From positions 55,029,624 through 55,093,623 of the forward strand of contig NC_085858.1 of the NCBI RefSeq assembly GCF_034702125.1: a stretch of DNA of 64,000 bases, given 5' to 3'. A model generated the notes under the pieces. That model was not told the DNA's origin. It saw only the letters and a list, made by a program, of their open reading frames with translations, and did not search any database. Every line of letters begins with the position of its first letter. Positions within the stretch are counted from its first letter, which is position 1. Below, one piece after another: positions 55,986 to 64,000 of the stretch. The DNA is from Engraulis encrasicolus. Lineage: Eukaryota; Chordata; Actinopteri; Clupeiformes; Engraulidae. Made by a program: the position numbers and the translations under genes.

Positions 55986-55994
55986 AAATGGGGG
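55986..55994 (+). promoter_or_regulatory. Polypurine tract before 3' LTR
   Basis: AAATGGGGG abuts the TG of the 3' LTR, the position from which plus-strand DNA is primed in LTR elements. It is short and holds one T. Confidence 0.65.
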
Positions 55995-56189
55995 TGTTGT
56001 GTGATTGGTTTAAATGCATACACTTTATAGTGACGTAATGACGTATAGGGGTCAGATAGGAAATCTACATAGGTTGTATCAGTTACGCACCTGCGTGTAC
56101 TTGAAATGGATGCTCCATAATCAGTTAAGATAAATGACATAAACTTTATATCTTGCTTGGCCGTGTTGTCTCTCTGCACCAACATAACA
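55995..56189 (+). repeat. 3' LTR
   Basis: Copy of 49850-50045, ending ACATAACA, followed by the GCAGT target duplication. A small deletion near 56117 and scattered substitutions distinguish it from the 5' LTR. Confidence 0.9.
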
Positions 56190-56194
56190 GCAGT

Positions 56195-56636
56195 CAGGTT
56201 GACCCACCAGTGTACAGCACGATGGCATAGTGTCCGATTTTTTAAGTGAATTAAGTGGAAGCTACCTAGGCCTATATGTATTTTGTTGAATGAAATGAAA
56301 GTGATTTACAAACAATGCAGTGCGAAAAAACAGTATCCCTACGTTGTTATTGAAAGAGTTTATTATTTGGCCTACAAATGCTCCGCAGCACAATGCAAAT
56401 GAAATGGTTATTAAGGTTGCACAAACCTTATTATTTAGAGTAGAGAGTAGAGTCTAATTTATTGATGAAATTAAGGTATCAAGTAGCAGATACAGTATAT
56501 AAATACAGAAGACATTACAGGTATTACACACATCATTACACATATATACTATTTACCATATATAGCACACTCTTACACACATTCAGCCTAAGTCAGGTAT
56601 CTCTCTCTCTCTCTCTCTCTCGCTCGCTCGCCCGCA

Positions 56637-56691
<55 letters not shown>

Positions 56692-57799
56692 GTATAAAGT
56701 GTACAAAGAAAAAGTATCCCAGTGATATATTTTTCACAATATACTCAATGTTTCTACCAGGCCTCTTCTCCTTATATGAAAATGTTCCAATTTAATTAAT
56801 AGATTCTTTGAACATAAAATCACATGAAGTGGGTAACCACTCTGAATGGTAGGTGTGTATCCTGCACTGTCAAGGTTCTCATTCAGGTTTGAGTGGTCAT
56901 AGAGATGTAGAATAGTAGTAAGCATGTCACGTTGCCTTTAGGCTAGGCTGCTAGGCAAAGATTATACATTGGGAGTATTACAAGGTGCACATTTGTGAGT
57001 TTGTGACTCTAAAGGATAATGGCTTTATCAGACATGAATTTATGATTTAATGGGCCACATTATTAAAGGCATTAGCTCCAGTAGGCTACAGGCCTGCAAG
57101 AAAATGCAATGCTTCAGGTCAAATCCTATTTGCATTCTCTGTAGCAGTGCATGTACTGTCTAGGCTAACAACTGCAGGGTAAAATTATGGTTTGGAAGTT
57201 CAAATAGCCACAAGAATGATTGAGGCTGAGGGCTAGTGCAGACTAGATATAAGTTCATAAATCAGACACGCACAGCTAGAAAATGAAGGTAGATGAGACC
57301 TTGAACAGACATAAATGCAATAATAGGCGTTCTGATATAGCCTAGATGTAAGTGCGCCTTTCATGAACAATAGCTTGCAGCTGATAAGTGAGAGCACACA
57401 ATCAAATAACCATCATCATGCCTCTGCATGTGGTATGGAGGAAGATATTACACTGTAACCTTTAGCCATGCCATTAAAAAAACAACAACATGGGTTAGAT
57501 ATGTTGAACTGATAATTCTAATCAGGTATCTAATTGAAGAGTAGGCTACGCAACGCTTCTGAAAGCTGTTATCTAAAGCAGGTCTTATCACACCCCCGTC
57601 AAAGGGCCAATCAGGTCACTGCATTCCATGATACCAATATAAACCTTGTCCTAATGTTTTCGCCATTTTGAGTGTTACATGGAAAGTCACACCAACAAGG
57701 CAATCTTTCATAGTGGTTTGTTTGAGTCCAAAACTTAACAACTTGCATTTCATTTTGGTAAAAAAAAGGGATCGGAACGTCTTAACTGGCTTATAACAG
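56195..57799. other. gcdh upstream region
   Basis: Contains a (CT)n(CA)n microsatellite at 56601-56690 and otherwise no recognised repeat or gene. The gcdh promoter should lie at the right end. Confidence 0.4.
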
Positions 57800-57957
57800 A
57801 CCATGCAATTAAACTATACAAGTATCCAGTACCCCTTTCCGCATTTGACACACTCATCATGGCCGAAAGCGACCACTGCACTGACGTCTGTCGTAGAGGT
57901 TTGGCCAGTGTCAAGTCAGGCAAGAGACAGAGAAGCTACCTCAAGCACACTCAAGAG
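57800..57957 (+). other. gcdh: Probable untranslated first exon of gcdh, with an upstream ORF
   Basis: Sequence around 57859 reads ATGGCCGAAAGCG and continues open to CACTCAAGAG before a GTAAAC donor at 57958. If spliced to the acceptor at 58450, this frame meets TAG at 58454-58456, three bases before the gcdh start, so it would be a 36-codon upstream ORF. The left limit is a guess; there is no clear TATA box. Confidence 0.45.
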
Positions 57958-58458
57958 GTAAACAGATCCTTTGTAAGTGTGTTATTATGCATTCCAGGAG
58001 GGAATTATTATGCATATGGGTTCAGGAATACAATCCATACGCGAATGAATATGTTAAGCCCGTTGTTTTTCTTCAGGAAATCGTCAATTTTGGCATAAAC
58101 ACGAGGCTAGCTAACTAGTAGTGCGTTAGCTCTTCACCTCTTGTCCCTGTCACCTGTTCCTGTATGCTAAGATAAGCATATTTGTTACCCGTAGTAACTA
58201 TACAGGGGCATACTTTGATCACTTGCTTATGTATTAGACTGTTAAGCAGATTGATTTTAGAGTGTTAAGTGTTCATTGGACATTGAGCTGTGTCAGTGCT
58301 TCGGTTTCAAGCTGATGTCGTATGCATGCGCTATACAAGTACACATACACAGTGCAATAGTCTATACACCACCACCACCACATACATGGACCGTGATGGA
58401 CGTGACACAGTAAATAATGTCTCTTTCCTGTAATTGTTCTCCTCTAACAGACTTAGCA

Positions 58459-63812
<5,354 letters not shown>

Positions 63813-64000
63813 GTGAGTGGAAGTGACAAGGGAATGAGAACTGAAAGCATTCTTTGCCGACTGTTTTGTGGTCTGAGAAAATTAAACAAACGATACGCAG
63901 TTTTTTAAAAGTTATTGTCAGCGTCGATGATGCACTTTCTAGAAATAATGGTTAAATAAACAGGTTTAATATGGTTGCAGTTCATGGAGAATCGAGCAGC

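Larger units (their letters stand above)
49850..56189 (+). mobile_element. Decayed Ty3/gypsy-type LTR retrotransposon between setd1a and gcdh
   Basis: Bounded by 196- and 195-bp LTRs with TG...CA ends and a perfect GCAGT target duplication on both sides (49845-49849, 56190-56194). A primer-binding site follows the 5' LTR and a purine tract precedes the 3' LTR. Between them, in order: gag-like sequence (~50350-50870), zinc-knuckle-like CxxC pieces (~50980-51070), a retropepsin IDTGA (~51212-51226), reverse transcriptase remnants with IDDVL (~52030-52050), RNase H-like DRPQTPG and LTADTLSR (~52860-53130), and integrase core and C-terminal remnants (~54950-55320). The protease, RT, RNase H, integrase order is that of Ty3/gypsy. 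Many frameshifts and stops break every frame, and two homopolymer-like tracts interrupt RT and integrase. It is a dead copy. Confidence 0.9.

Overview
This window is nuclear DNA from a ray-finned (teleost) fish. The pointers are intron-rich vertebrate genes, very abundant (CA)n and (GA)n microsatellites, tRNA-derived SINE tails of the type common in fish, and a dense mix of DNA transposons (hAT, Tc1/mariner, PIF/Harbinger-like and piggyBac-like). I cannot name the species. There is no sign of operons, CRISPR arrays or other prokaryotic features.

Two protein-coding genes are present, head to head. On the minus strand, setd1a (histone H3 lysine-4 methyltransferase, catalytic subunit of the SET1A/COMPASS complex) runs from its start codon at 47501 to its stop codon at 7652. 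I resolved 20 coding exons. Their lengths sum to 7368 bp, an exact multiple of three, giving about 2455 residues, and every junction keeps phase. One intron is a minor-class (U12) AT-AC intron and one uses a GC donor. On the plus strand, gcdh (glutaryl-CoA dehydrogenase, a mitochondrial matrix enzyme) starts at 58459. Ten coding exons lie in the window; only the last, of about 24 codons, falls beyond the right edge.

Layout: 1-7651 is the region downstream of setd1a, with a 1.1-kb palindromic transposon and a 2-kb Harbinger-like element carrying a nested hAT. Positions 7652-47501 are setd1a, whose introns hold most of the mobile DNA, including a 3.2-kb foldback element and a Tc1 element split by a TTAA-flanked insertion. 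Positions 47502-57850 are the space between the two promoters, occupied largely by a decayed Ty3/gypsy-type LTR retrotransposon (49850-56189) with matching LTRs and a perfect 5-bp target duplication. Positions 57851-64000 are gcdh.

The most unusual structures are in setd1a. Downstream of the exon at 20712-20890, about five degenerate copies of that exon's 3' end alternate with (GT)n tracts, four of them still carrying the GTGAGT donor. In the next intron upstream in the gene, the U12 donor with a few exon bases is also duplicated. I found no wholly new gene system. The retrotransposon contains two homopolymer-like tracts (C/A and G/T) that look like assembly or base-calling artefacts.
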